Counted from the first letter of the stretch, positions 1-8,378 are shown. The stretch is DNA of 31,479 nucleotides from Phycisphaerae bacterium (GCA_030613765.1 JAUWLI010000004.1:1-31479); one strand, 5' to 3'. A program made the numbers and translations. The notes: a model not told the origin generated them from the sequence alone.

Positions 1-641
1 CGTTTGCCGTCGACGATGATTTGGCACTTGAGGATACAATTGATGCCTTTCCGGACGGCTTTTTCCGCCTTTTTGCGCCGGCCTTCATCCACAAAACCAT
101 AGCCAGGCTTTTTTTCTGCGATATCGCGCAGCACGCTCATCGCCCCAATCATGGCCCCGTCATTAAATGTTATGTGCATCGAATAGCCGCCGGGCTTCGG
201 AAAACGCTGCGGCCAGCCGCCGTTGTCGTACTGGGCCTTGAACAGGTAGTCCACACCCTTGAGAAAGCCCCGCCTGAAACGTTCTAACCTGGTGGCATCA
301 TAAACTTTGGCCAGATATCGTATCTGCGTATGGGTAGCGCCGTTGTCGAGTATGGAATCCTGCCTGTTCTTACTGCTGCGAATACGGGCTTTATCGCCGT
401 CGCTCAGGACACGGGCCATATCGATACCCTTCGCCCAGCCGCCCGTGCTGCGCTGGTAGAGCAGAACATTGTCGGCGATACGAATCGCCTCGTCGCCGGC
501 GTAAAATTCGCCCCTTTGAGAGAGGCAGCGGCCCCATGAGATGACTTTGACTTGTCTTTTCCCACCCTGCCCACCGAATACCACTGCCGCGGCAAACAAA
601 CACAGCAAACCCATCACCATCCCGCCTATTGCTTTCTTCAT
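1..641 (-). CDS. Pectate lyase, PL10 family (3' end outside window)
   Basis: This reading frame is open from an ATG at 641 to the window edge (213 codons), so the C-terminal part is missing. Residues 1-24 form a signal peptide (MKK, then a hydrophobic stretch). The rest matches the N-terminal half of polysaccharide lyase family 10: YQRSTGGWAKGIDMA (63-77, usually GGWPKNIDM), LDNGATHTQIRYLAKVY (98-114), FLKGVDYLFKAQYDNGGWPQ (126-145) and HITFNDGAMIGAMSVLRDIA (156-175). These enzymes cleave polygalacturonate by beta-elimination with Ca2+. The catalytic Arg/Asp region of PL10 would lie beyond the edge and cannot be checked. The start is supported by an AGGAAAGGA Shine-Dalgarno just upstream. The gene is divergent from the rhomboid gene. 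An exported pectin-degrading enzyme suits the polysaccharide-degrading lifestyle suggested by the dockerin-like and DUF1080-like proteins. Family assignment is from remembered motifs and is fairly secure. Confidence 0.85.
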   Translation of the reverse strand, partial: MKKAIGGMVMGLLCLFAAAVVFGGQGGKRQVKVISWGRCLSQRGEFYAGDEAIRIADNVLLYQRSTGGWAKGIDMARVLSDGDKARIRSSKNRQDSILDNGATHTQIRYLAKVYDATRLERFRRGFLKGVDYLFKAQYDNGGWPQRFPKPGGYSMHITFNDGAMIGAMSVLRDIAEKKPGYGFVDEGRRKKAEKAVRKGINCILKCQIIVDGK

Positions 642-880
642 ACGTATTCCTTTCCTGAACATGCGTCTTCTTTCCTGCATTTGTCCCTGAGAACATATAT
701 CGTAGATACAATTGATAACAACATCTTAACAAAAAATAAAGCTTTTTTGCTGGGCCTCCATTTCTTACTCACCAATTGCGGTGCCCTCGGCTGCCATCCT
801 TTTTTATCTTGTCACGGCTGTTCTTTGCCACTACAATAACGCGGTTCTTAAGTTCAATATTAAAAATTAATGGTTAACTT

Positions 881-2071
881 ATGTTTATATTACCCATTCG
901 TACGAGTATCCGGCCATGGCGCACCCCGTATGCAAATTACGCCCTGATAGTTATCAATGTGCTCATCTTTTTGCTGACATATCTTCCTCGTATCAATCCT
1001 TACACAGGCCAGACGGTGGAGATTCTTCGGCCTTGGGCAAAGCAATTTATGCTCACTCCCGGTGATTGGCATTTCTGGCAGTTTATAAGTTACGCTTTTT
1101 TGCACGGTGGTCCTTGGCACGTTATCGGCAATATGTATTTTCTATACATTTTTGGAAATAATGTGAACGACAAGCTCGGACACGCCGGTTATGTGTCTCT
1201 TTATCTTGGTGGAGCTGTTTTCGCAGGAATCGGACATACAATCCTGCACGTTAATCCTGTCCTTGGTGCCAGTGGAGCGGTCGCCGCGATAACAGGAGCT
1301 TATCTGGCACTGTTCCCGCAGACTTTCATCACTGTACTCTATTGGTTTTTCTTCTTTGGCACGATGGAGTTGTTGGCGTTGTATTTTATCCTCTTTAAAC
1401 TCATTTTCTGGGACAACATCATTGAACCGAGATTTTCCGTTGCTGCGGTCGCTTATGATGCACACATAGCAGGATACGCCTTTGGCATTGCAGCTATACT
1501 AAGTTTGCTCGCCAGCGGTTTGGTTACCGGCAGCGGTTTCGACTTGTGGGCAATGATAAAACGATGGAACAGGCGGCGTCAGTATCGCGATGTTGTTTCG
1601 AGCAGTTACGACCCGTATAGCGACCGGACAACAACTAAGCAAATAAATGTCAAGGAGGTTAAACAAACGGCAGCCCAAAAGCAGCAGGCCGAAAAAATTA
1701 CACAGATTCGCAACGAAATTACCAGTCGAATCACTCAGCGAAACCTGCCGGCCGCAGCTACACTATATTTGGAACTTATCGACATCGATAGTGAGCAGAT
1801 TCTCCCTCAACAGTATTTACTGGATATTGCCAATCAGCTTGCCAGCGACAACAAACCGGACCAGGCTGCCGCAGCCTACGAACAATTCTTAAAACACTAC
1901 GGCAAATACGAATATGTAGAGCAGGTTGAGTTGATGCTTGGAATATTATATTCACGATACCTCCAAAATAGCGAGCTGGCGATAAAACATTTGCAAACTG
2001 CGGCCAAAAAGCTCTCTGACCCGGGCCAACTCAAAATGTGTCAGGAAGAGCTTACAAAATTACAAAAGTAA
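881..2071 (+). CDS. Rhomboid family intramembrane serine protease with C-terminal TPR-like tail
   Basis: The protein has 396 residues. Residues 1-215 are a six-helix rhomboid core: HVIGN (His80, Asn84, oxyanion side), GASG (129-132, nucleophile Ser131) and YDAHIAGYAFG with catalytic His195. The Ser/His dyad is therefore complete and the enzyme should be active in the inner membrane, cutting single-pass membrane substrates. After the last helix a basic charged linker (about 225-265) leads to a soluble helical domain (about 270-396). Its A/Y/L spacing, for example DKPDQAAAAYEQFL and NSELAIKHLQTAAKKL, resembles TPR repeats and may recruit substrate or partners. The F-rich helix 152-160 is unusually aromatic. 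The ATG at 881 has no clear Shine-Dalgarno, but the protein begins normally for this bacterial rhomboid class. It stands alone, divergent from the pectate lyase gene. The substrate is unknown. Confidence 0.93.
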   Translation: MFILPIRTSIRPWRTPYANYALIVINVLIFLLTYLPRINPYTGQTVEILRPWAKQFMLTPGDWHFWQFISYAFLHGGPWHVIGNMYFLYIFGNNVNDKLGHAGYVSLYLGGAVFAGIGHTILHVNPVLGASGAVAAITGAYLALFPQTFITVLYWFFFFGTMELLALYFILFKLIFWDNIIEPRFSVAAVAYDAHIAGYAFGIAAILSLLASGLVTGSGFDLWAMIKRWNRRRQYRDVVSSSYDPYSDRTTTKQINVKEVKQTAAQKQQAEKITQIRNEITSRITQRNLPAAATLYLELIDIDSEQILPQQYLLDIANQLASDNKPDQAAAAYEQFLKHYGKYEYVEQVELMLGILYSRYLQNSELAIKHLQTAAKKLSDPGQLKMCQEELTKLQK

Positions 2072-2296
2072 ACGCGCCTATCCCGAGTCAAAAACCTGCC
2101 CTTTAACACAACCTGCCACGGAGGGTCAAAATTTTTCCAAGTTTTTTTCTCATTTTGAAAAAATCTGGGAAAAAAGCATCAACAGTTTTTGGTTCAGGAA
2201 CGGCATATATACAGACACGTCGGATTATTAGGCTGACTCTCAGGAGCGTAAGAGCGTTTCTTGGCTGTTATTGCCGTAAATGCAGCCGGAAAGTGC

Positions 2297-2325
2297 TTGA
2301 ATTAAGCCTTGAATTTTGGTATTAT
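2297..2325 (+). promoter_or_regulatory. Sigma70-type promoter for the PEP-CTERM/beta-helix pair
   Basis: TTGAAT (2297-2302) and TATTAT (2320-2325) are separated by 17 bases, about 33 bases before the PEP-CTERM start codon. The pair is close to the vegetative consensus and lies in an AT-rich upstream region. It would plausibly transcribe 2358-6634 as one unit. This is based on pattern only. Confidence 0.5.
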
Positions 2326-2357
2326 GAATATTATCAATGAATTAGAAGGAGAATATT

Positions 2358-2918
2358 ATGAAATCGCGAAATAAAAACGGGAGAGAAGTGAAAAAGCCAC
2401 CAGCAAATACTCTTATAATCCTTATATTACTCTTGTCAGCTACTCCTTGTCGTGCCGACCTTGTATTCGATTCTGGCCACAACACTTTTGATGATAACGT
2501 CCCTTACTATAATGAAGTATGGGTAATCAATGATGCACATTTGGATGTTTTGGGTGGTGCTATGTGGAAGTTGGAACTAACGAATTATGCAACAGCTAAT
2601 ATATACGATGGCGATATAGAATGGTTGTTTATTCAGGGTAACAGTATCGTAAATATTTATGCGGCCGGGGATACATTAGAGATGTTCGCGGCCGGAAATG
2701 ATAGTGTGGCTTATCTTTATGCTTATGATGTAACATATCATTCCACTGGTGGACTAGAAGGTGATGGTTGGATTGAAGGTATATATATTAGTAACGACGC
2801 GCCATTTTCATTTTCGTTTTATAATGACGTAAGTTACCTACACCTGAATATAGTTCCAGAACCAACGTCGTTCTTATTATTTGCCTTGGGGGTACTTTTT
2901 TTCAGAAAGCGTTATTAA
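2358..2918 (+). CDS. PEP-CTERM sorting domain protein, small surface protein
   Basis: The protein has 186 residues. A charged N-terminus is followed by a hydrophobic signal segment (about 19-33, ending CRA-D). The C-terminus is a textbook PEP-CTERM tail: VPEPTS, then the hydrophobic FLLFALGVLFF and the basic end RKRY. In bacteria with an exosortase (EpsH/XrtA type) this tail directs export and anchoring or processing; no exosortase gene is in this window. The middle (35-165) is rich in D, N, Y and short beta-strand alternations (for example NIYDGDIEWLFIQGNS), consistent with a small beta-solenoid of the kind common in planctomycete PEP-CTERM proteins. No catalytic motif is seen. The start is set by AGAAGGAGAA nine bases upstream. 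Only 38 bases separate it from the next gene, so the two are probably co-transcribed. Confidence 0.88.
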   Translation: MKSRNKNGREVKKPPANTLIILILLLSATPCRADLVFDSGHNTFDDNVPYYNEVWVINDAHLDVLGGAMWKLELTNYATANIYDGDIEWLFIQGNSIVNIYAAGDTLEMFAAGNDSVAYLYAYDVTYHSTGGLEGDGWIEGIYISNDAPFSFSFYNDVSYLHLNIVPEPTSFLLFALGVLFFRKRY

Positions 2919-2956
2919 AGCTTAAATTTCAAAAATTGTTTTAAGGAGAAAACAAA

Positions 2957-5900
2957 ATGTTGCTAGGAAAGAAACTTGACGTAAGTATCTTATCCCTAAT
3001 TATTTTTGTTCTCGTCATGTTCAGCATAGCCCAGGCTAAGTCAGTCTACGTAATCACTGATAGGGCCAGTACCATCAAGGCGTATGATATTCAGAGTGAC
3101 CAGATTGAGGAGCAGGCAGCTGCGGAGAATTTAGCCGTTCACGGAGGTGCGGTCGGCCTGGCCCTGGACCCTGATTCCGAAACTCTCTTTGTCACCTACG
3201 AAGGCTCAAACGTCATTGAAATGGTCAACGCCAAGACAATGGTTTCTGAAGAAAATCCGGTATCGGTTCCCGGAGGCAGCAGCTTGGCAGGAATTGCTTT
3301 CGACCAGTACAAACAAAAACTCTACGTCGTTAAGAGGCAAGACAATAGACTTTATGTCTATCTTTGGAATCCCGTTAGAAAAAAACTCACTCTTGAAGGC
3401 GATATCTATAAAACGTTAGAGAATATTGGTACTTATCCATATGGTGCTTGGGGTATTGCTCTCGATAAAAGCTCAAACAGCTTGTATGTGACCAGTTCTA
3501 CTAATACTGTTTATTATTATGACACCAATGATCCAAACTTTGGCTGTAAGGGCTTCATAAATATCGACGTAAATAGTATTGCCAGGCAAGCTGTCGGAAT
3601 AGCTGTCGATTCAACAAATCGGTATATGTATACAGGTTCATTTACAGGAGGTTATGGTCAACACTACTACTTGGTCAGGACAGATATAAACGATGTCAAT
3701 AATCCCTTATTCAAGGAAAAACCTATCGGCGCACACGTAATAGGTATTACTACCGATCCGTGTACCGGACTTATCTATATAACAACATCAAATTATCATA
3801 TTGAAGTACACGATACTAACAATTTTGATGCCCTTCCCTATGATACCGAAACCACAGATTCTTCTGGCCCGGCCGATATCGTCCTTGCAGGTGATGTCTC
3901 ATACAAAGATCCCTTTCCTCTTGTGGAGCTTGTCAAAGACGTCAATGACGGTAATTGTGTTTCGCCGCTGATTAGCGAAGCTGAGCATGAATTGTACGGA
4001 ACGCCGTATAACTGGCTTTACTATAATATTCACTATGATGCTAACGGATTTGCCGACACCAACGTATTCATCACAGACCATCTTCCAGATGAGGTTGATT
4101 ATAATTCATCGGACCCAAACGGCTACTATGACCCCGACAAGCATACGGTTACCTGGAAAATTCCTGTTATGTCGGCCTCGGATTCCAACACCTACCGGAT
4201 TCAGGTCGGAGTCAATCATTACGCCAAGCCTGGATACAAAATCTACAATTATTGCGAAATAGAAAGTGATGAATACTGCACTTTCGCTGTTGAGGATACA
4301 AATATATGCTGCTATGGCGGAGATATAATCTATGTAAATAAGGATGCCAACGATCCCAACAGCTGTCATAACGGAACTTCATGGCTCCATGCCTATAAAG
4401 ATTTACAGGAAGCCCTCCATACCGCACGCACGTGCGACTGTGACCAAATACGGGCCGCTGAGGGAACTTACAAGCCTACTACTACTAGCGATCGGTCGAT
4501 TTTTTTCGAACTGGTCAACAACATTGCCATTTACGGTGGATTTCCCAACAGCGGCGATCCAAACTTTGCTGATAGAAACTGGCAGACTCGCATTACTACG
4601 CTAAGCGGTGATATAGGTACGCCAAATGAAAAGAATGATAACAGCTACCACGTCGTAAAATGTGAAGACGTCAATAACGTCATCCTCGACGGCTTCACAA
4701 TTACAGCCGGTAAGGCTAATGCCCAATACCCTGATCCCAACTACTGCGGTGGTGGTATATATTGCAAGGATTCTAACAATCTCACAGTAAGTAATTGCAT
4801 AATAAGCCAAAACGAAGCCTCTTCCGGTAGCAGTTACGGTGGCGGAATCTATTTCAAGGATTCCAACAACCTGACCTTAACAGACTGCAACGTAAGCAAT
4901 AATTCGGCTTACCATGGCGGTGGGCTTCACATCGAATTTTCCTCTGCTAATATCACTAACTGCATTTTCAATGACAATTCTACTGATATGTCTGGCGGGG
5001 GGATGTACAATGACCAGTCTTCTCCCATATTACTTAACTGCACCTTCACTGCGAACACATCCACGGGCAGTAGTTCCTGTGGGGGTGGGATGTACAATGA
5101 CCAGTCTTCTCCCACGATAATTAACTGCACATTCAGTAGCAACTCGGCTAGCAAGGTCCAGCATGGCATGGGAGGCGCAATGTGCAATACAAATTCTTCA
5201 GAACCGAATGTGACCAACTCCATCTTCAGTAATAATTCGGCTTGGTATGGTGGGGCAGTTTACAACTATTATTCCGATGCAAACATCACTAACTGCATTT
5301 TCATCGGCAATGACGCGATTGAGTATGGCGGCGGTATATTTAGCAGTTCCTCAAAACCGAAGATAACTAAATCCATTTTCACCGGCAATAATGTCACTGA
5401 TTTATATAATGGATTAGGCGGTGCCATGTACAACATCCATGATCCTTCGCCTGTAGTTGTTAACTCCATATTTGCAGGGAATGATGCTTTGTACGGCGGT
5501 GGGATAAGCGATTACAATTCTTCTCCAACATTGACAAACTGCACGCTTATTGGGAACAGTGCGAGCTATGGCGGTGGGATGTACAATTACAATAACTCTT
5601 CTCCGAATCTAACTAACTGCATCTTATGGGGGAACGTTGGTACATCCGATGGGGACGAGATATACAACTATCCTTCATCTGAATCTTACCCGAACATTAG
5701 CTACTCCGATATAAAAGCTTCCAATGGTAGCGGAAGTAACTGGGTTGTCGAACTCGGGACGGATGTTGGCTATAATATCGACGAAGATCCCTGTTTCTTT
5801 GATGTGCAGCAGTCCGGCTCGTGGTCGGAAGATGCATTTTATGACAGCTCGACCTTTCAAAGCACCCTGACCGATTCCAGTGCCGACTGGGCCGTTAACG

Positions 5901-6634
5901 AACTTGCAGGTAAATTTGTTAATCCTTACACATTGCAGGCCCTGCAATTCTTTATAGTATCCAACGATGTCAACACCATAAATGTATGGGGCAATGTTGA
6001 GTCTATCGCGAAAGCCCCCAGGGCATACCATATTTATGATTATCACCTTACCACCGATTCACCATGTATCGACCGCGGCGACCCGAACGGAGATTACACC
6101 GGACAGACAGACATCGACGGCGAACCCAGAGTATTTGACGGAGATTATAACGATGTCCCAATCGTCGATATGGGCGCCGACGAATATTACTGGAGCCCGG
6201 CCGATTTCAACAGCGACGGTTTTGTAAACTTCTTTGATTATGCCCTCATTGCCGACGTCTGGCAATTGAAGCCGGAGGATGTCAACGATTACAACGATGT
6301 ATACGACCTCGTAGACAACGATTTCATCGACTCCAACGACCTTGCCCGCTTCTGTGAAGACTGGCTCTGGCAGACGCCCTGGGCAAAAGCCTTTCCCTTT
6401 AGTTACGGCCGGGGTATGGGTAAGAGTATGGGCATGGGCGAAGGTTTCTTCCCATCCATAGAGTCCAAACAGGCCCGGCCTGAACTTACAGCCGACGATA
6501 TTGAACAGATTCTAAAGTGGCTTGCCGACCTTTGGCTAACAGATGAAGAAGTAAGAAAGATTATAAGCGAAGACGATTGGCTAAAATTCATCGAATCCGT
6601 AACACAAGTCGCTAAACAGCTAATAAACAATTAG
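2957..6634 (+). CDS. Giant exported protein: beta-propeller, DUF11-like, right-handed beta-helix and dockerin-like segment
   Basis: The protein has 1225 residues with a good AAGGAGA ribosome site. A signal peptide (1-27, ending AQA-K) is followed by a propeller of YVTN/NHL-like blades (about 30-312; LALDPDSETLFV, IAFDQYKQKLYVV, IALDKSSNSLYV). Next is a DUF11-like adhesion or stalk domain (about 318-450). The beta-helix starts about 453 with IYVNKDAND and continues to about 950. Its rungs follow the pattern xxPTLTNCTFxxNSAxxGGGMYN, as in polymorphic outer-membrane proteins. After a linker, ADFNSDGFVNFFDYALIADVW (about 1081-1102) and a weaker second copy (NDFIDSNDLARFCEDW) form a dockerin-like EF-hand pair. 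A charged helical tail (about 1170-1225) ends the protein. No PEP-CTERM or other anchor is visible. By family knowledge such proteins bind or remodel surface polysaccharide; the actual ligand is unknown. Rungs at 5000-5027 and 5087-5114 are identical at DNA level. Confidence 0.85.
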   Translation: MLLGKKLDVSILSLIIFVLVMFSIAQAKSVYVITDRASTIKAYDIQSDQIEEQAAAENLAVHGGAVGLALDPDSETLFVTYEGSNVIEMVNAKTMVSEENPVSVPGGSSLAGIAFDQYKQKLYVVKRQDNRLYVYLWNPVRKKLTLEGDIYKTLENIGTYPYGAWGIALDKSSNSLYVTSSTNTVYYYDTNDPNFGCKGFINIDVNSIARQAVGIAVDSTNRYMYTGSFTGGYGQHYYLVRTDINDVNNPLFKEKPIGAHVIGITTDPCTGLIYITTSNYHIEVHDTNNFDALPYDTETTDSSGPADIVLAGDVSYKDPFPLVELVKDVNDGNCVSPLISEAEHELYGTPYNWLYYNIHYDANGFADTNVFITDHLPDEVDYNSSDPNGYYDPDKHTVTWKIPVMSASDSNTYRIQVGVNHYAKPGYKIYNYCEIESDEYCTFAVEDTNICCYGGDIIYVNKDANDPNSCHNGTSWLHAYKDLQEALHTARTCDCDQIRAAEGTYKPTTTSDRSIFFELVNNIAIYGGFPNSGDPNFADRNWQTRITTLSGDIGTPNEKNDNSYHVVKCEDVNNVILDGFTITAGKANAQYPDPNYCGGGIYCKDSNNLTVSNCIISQNEASSGSSYGGGIYFKDSNNLTLTDCNVSNNSAYHGGGLHIEFSSANITNCIFNDNSTDMSGGGMYNDQSSPILLNCTFTANTSTGSSSCGGGMYNDQSSPTIINCTFSSNSASKVQHGMGGAMCNTNSSEPNVTNSIFSNNSAWYGGAVYNYYSDANITNCIFIGNDAIEYGGGIFSSSSKPKITKSIFTGNNVTDLYNGLGGAMYNIHDPSPVVVNSIFAGNDALYGGGISDYNSSPTLTNCTLIGNSASYGGGMYNYNNSSPNLTNCILWGNVGTSDGDEIYNYPSSESYPNISYSDIKASNGSGSNWVVELGTDVGYNIDEDPCFFDVQQSGSWSEDAFYDSSTFQSTLTDSSADWAVNELAGKFVNPYTLQALQFFIVSNDVNTINVWGNVESIAKAPRAYHIYDYHLTTDSPCIDRGDPNGDYTGQTDIDGEPRVFDGDYNDVPIVDMGADEYYWSPADFNSDGFVNFFDYALIADVWQLKPEDVNDYNDVYDLVDNDFIDSNDLARFCEDWLWQTPWAKAFPFSYGRGMGKSMGMGEGFFPSIESKQARPELTADDIEQILKWLADLWLTDEEVRKIISEDDWLKFIESVTQVAKQLINN
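5000..5114 (+). repeat. Identical 28-base repeat between neighbouring beta-helix rungs
   Basis: The same 28 bases, beginning GGGATGTACAATG and ending TTCTCCCA, occur at 5000-5027 and 5087-5114. They are 87 bases (29 residues) apart and in frame. This is DNA-level identity inside an otherwise diverged beta-helix, suggesting recent rung duplication or gene conversion. Confidence 0.85.
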
Positions 6635-6743
6635 TCGCTGGTTTTTCTTACGTCCGGCTCAATATTCAGTGGTGGCAAATGTGACGCCGCCCACAACTGG
6701 CGGTCGAAAAAAGCACTTTTTTTATAAAAAAGTTCGATTTTCA

Positions 6744-6772
6744 TTGAACATATTGGTCATGTTTGGTATAAT
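6744..6772 (+). promoter_or_regulatory. Near-consensus sigma70 promoter without a following gene
   Basis: TTGAAC (6744-6749) and a perfect TATAAT (6767-6772) are separated by 17 bases, with an extended TGG just before the -10. It is one of the best promoter matches in the window. It points into the repeat-rich stretch, and the next supported start codon lies almost 1.2 kb away at 7948. It may drive a non-coding RNA starting near 6779 or a long leader. Confidence 0.55.
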
Positions 6773-6828
6773 ATAAACGACAAATGAGAATTTAGAATGT
6801 AAAATTGGGAAGTTAAAAGTAAGGAATC

Positions 6829-7350
6829 AGGCCTTTTTGGCCTCAAACGTCGATATACGAGATGCTATACACTATACGAACTTCTGCCATCTGTCTTCTA
6901 TCTTCTATCGTCCGTCGTCTTTGTTGCTATAGATAATGCCGGCCGTCCCGGCCTCAACCGGCTATATACTAAATACGAGATACTAAATACTAATTATTGC
7001 GGAGAACCGCAATAGTGGGGCCGTGGCCCACGTATCCCTGCATGCAGTAGGCTGGGAGCCATTTAAAAAGCAAAAAAAGCATTATTTTGCATCATAAAAG
7101 ACAAGTTTTGAAACATTTGGGTGTATTAATGACAAATAAACACCTATTTCGCCGGCTTCTGAAAAAGGCTGTTTCAATGGCCTTGTGGACGAAGTTGAGT
7201 TTCTTTTCATATATAACGCCGTCTTTTCGGCCTCAAATGGCGAGATACGCTTCACGCTTCACGAGATACGAATTATGCTCGCTTTTAGAGCAGAATTTGC
7301 GTCTTCTATCGTCTATTGTCTGTCGTCTATCGTCTGTCGTCTTTGTGGCA
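6829..7350 (+). repeat. Three copies of a composite hairpin / GATACGAGATAC / TCTATCGTC element
   Basis: Each copy begins with a GC hairpin followed by GGCCTCAA: AGGCC-TTTTT-GGCCT at 6829-6843; GCCGG/CCGGC with GGCCTCAACC at about 6938-6958; GCCG-TCTTTT-CGGC with GGCCTCAAATG at about 7217-7240. Each is followed by AT-rich wording built from ATACGAGATAC/ACTATACGA. Copies 1 and 3 continue with pyrimidine-rich tracts of TCTATCGTC, TCTGTCGTC and TCCGTCGTC and end in CTTTGT(T/G)G (about 6892-6926 and 7293-7346). The copies are degenerate, are not evenly spaced, and do not have the spacer structure of a CRISPR. Confidence 0.65.
6995..7031 (+). other. Two adjacent RNA hairpins
   Basis: TATTGCGG-AGAA-CCGCAATA (6995-7014) is a perfect 8-bp stem with a tetraloop. 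It is followed at once by GTGGG...CCCAC (7015-7031), whose inner CC/GG pairs leave one bulged G. Neither is followed by a T-run, so they do not look like an intrinsic terminator. They lie about 215 bases downstream of the 6744 promoter and could be folded parts of its transcript. Confidence 0.5.
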
Positions 7351-7560
7351 ATAAATCAGCGTAATCTGCGATTAATAAACGACTTACGTCTCTTTAAGGC
7401 ACTCTACGTCTGTAGAGAACTTTCTACAAGTGTCGAGAGTTCTTTACAAATCAAACTTTTTATGCAAAACAAAGCCAATTTCAGAAAAAGTCAAATGAAC
7501 ATAAACAACGTATTAACAATGTATTACGAACAAAAGGACACTTGGTGAACGTGGGAAAAA

Positions 7561-7604
7561 CAAACCCAATACAAACCCAATACAAAGCCAATTCAAACCC
7601 AACT
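7561..7604 (+). repeat. 11-base tandem repeat, four copies
   Basis: CAAACCCAATA occurs twice exactly (7561-7571, 7572-7582), then as CAAAGCCAATT (7583-7593) and CAAACCCAACT (7594-7604). Related CAAAGCCAATT words recur nearby at about 7470 and 7635. The period of 11 is not a multiple of three, which argues against a coding origin. Confidence 0.8.
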
Positions 7605-7947
7605 TGTCGCGGCGTAGCCTCTGGCGAAGCCGGAATCAAAGCCAATTTCACCTCCGCCCAAAGGCCTGCAATAGCTGTCCGAGGTTGGATCTCTGCCCGC
7701 GGCCCACTTTTCTCTATCCACGAACGCGACCACATATATCGTTCGCAGCAACTGCGGATCGACCCGGGATGTCCTTGGCGCCAGGGTAATGGTATAAAGC
7801 AGCCGCCCCCCTTAAAGCAGGAAAGTGGAAATAAGGAAATTGATTATTGACAAATGTGTAATTATGAGCGAAAATTAAAATAGAACTTTTAAACATAAGA
7901 CAATTAGTTGAACTTTTGTTTTTGACAGGAAAGATGCATCAAGCACC

Positions 7948-8307
7948 ATGGAAGAAATAGTTGACGTCAAAATAACCAGTGAGGATAGTGTTGCAGTAGT
8001 GGCTTTCAAAGCTGCTACGATAAGTGATGTAGAAATGATTGCCACTGCTTCTAAACATATCAAGGATTTTGTGGACGAGAATCAGCCGAGCAGACTAATA
8101 TTTGATTTTAGCCGAGTAAAATTTTTCTCATCCTTAGTGTTGGGGGTACTGTTGGAGATCCGGTCTAAACTGGCGTCGTATAACGGCGAAGTTGCTATCA
8201 GTGCGATAAGTCCACAATTGCACAAGGTCTTCAAAATAACCAATCTTGATAAGATTTTCACATTTTTCCCGGATAATGAAGCCGCTGTCAGTGCGGTAAG
8301 CAATTAG
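7948..8307 (+). CDS. STAS-domain protein (anti-sigma factor antagonist type)
   Basis: The protein has 119 residues, a single STAS domain. The pattern is typical of SpoIIAA/RsbV-like proteins: VDVKITSEDSVAVVAFKA (strands), then LIFDFSRVKFFSSLVLGVLLEIRSKL (50-75). Ser61/Ser62 lie at the position phosphorylated by partner anti-sigma kinases in that family (family knowledge). The C-terminus VFKITNLDKIFTFFPDNEAAVSAV is also canonical. It would act in the cytoplasm in a partner-switching pathway, but no anti-sigma kinase or phosphatase gene is next to it. The ribosome site AGGAAAG lies at 7927-7933, a rather long 14 bases from the ATG; no better in-frame start exists. It is followed after 71 bases by the ACT-domain gene. 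Confidence 0.88.
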   Translation: MEEIVDVKITSEDSVAVVAFKAATISDVEMIATASKHIKDFVDENQPSRLIFDFSRVKFFSSLVLGVLLEIRSKLASYNGEVAISAISPQLHKVFKITNLDKIFTFFPDNEAAVSAVSN

Positions 8308-8378
8308 TGTGCGAATTGGAAAGATTGACCGTTACTACTTTAATGGATTGTGAGATAATTACTTGAAGGGCTGAAGGT

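Larger units (their letters stand above)
6635..7947. other. 1.3-kb gene-poor intergenic region with promoter, hairpins and degenerate repeats
   Basis: No convincing protein gene is seen here. Open frames at 7087-7548 and 7542-7850 use alternative starts, lack ribosome sites and translate low-complexity repeat text (for example RLLSSIVCRLSSVV, and KTNPIQTQYKANSNP), so I treat them as non-coding. The contents are a near-consensus promoter (6744-6772), three copies of a hairpin plus GGCCTCAA module (about 6829-7350), tracts of TCTATCGTC/TCTGTCGTC, two adjacent hairpins (6995-7031), an 11-base tandem repeat (7561-7604) and a perfect TTGACA at 7847-7852 without a good -10 partner. From memory, frames reading NKANFRKSQ recur as spurious hypothetical proteins in planctomycete assemblies, suggesting a dispersed element. 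Confidence 0.6.

Noticed and set aside
391..732. 113-codon minus-strand frame at the left end
   Set aside because: It is a shifted frame of the PL10 pectate lyase gene, whose correct frame starts at 641.
2263..2277. Sigma-54 like TTGGC...TTGC motif upstream of the PEP-CTERM gene
   Set aside because: The GG to GC spacing is two bases too short for a -24/-12 promoter. A sigma70-type pair at 2297-2325 fits better.
6892..7346. Possible CRISPR array (TCTATCGTC/TCTGTCGTC tracts)
   Set aside because: Units are 7-9 bases, contiguous and degenerate, with no spacers and no cas genes.
7087..7548. 153-codon open frame in the repeat-rich region
   Set aside because: It has an alternative TTG start, no ribosome site, and a translation made of repeat text (RLSSIVCRLSSVV). 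It covers the dispersed repeat, so it is most likely spurious.
7542..7850. 102-codon open frame KTNPIQTQYKANSNP...
   Set aside because: It is built partly on an 11-base repeat that is out of frame with codons, shows no domain, and has a non-ATG start.
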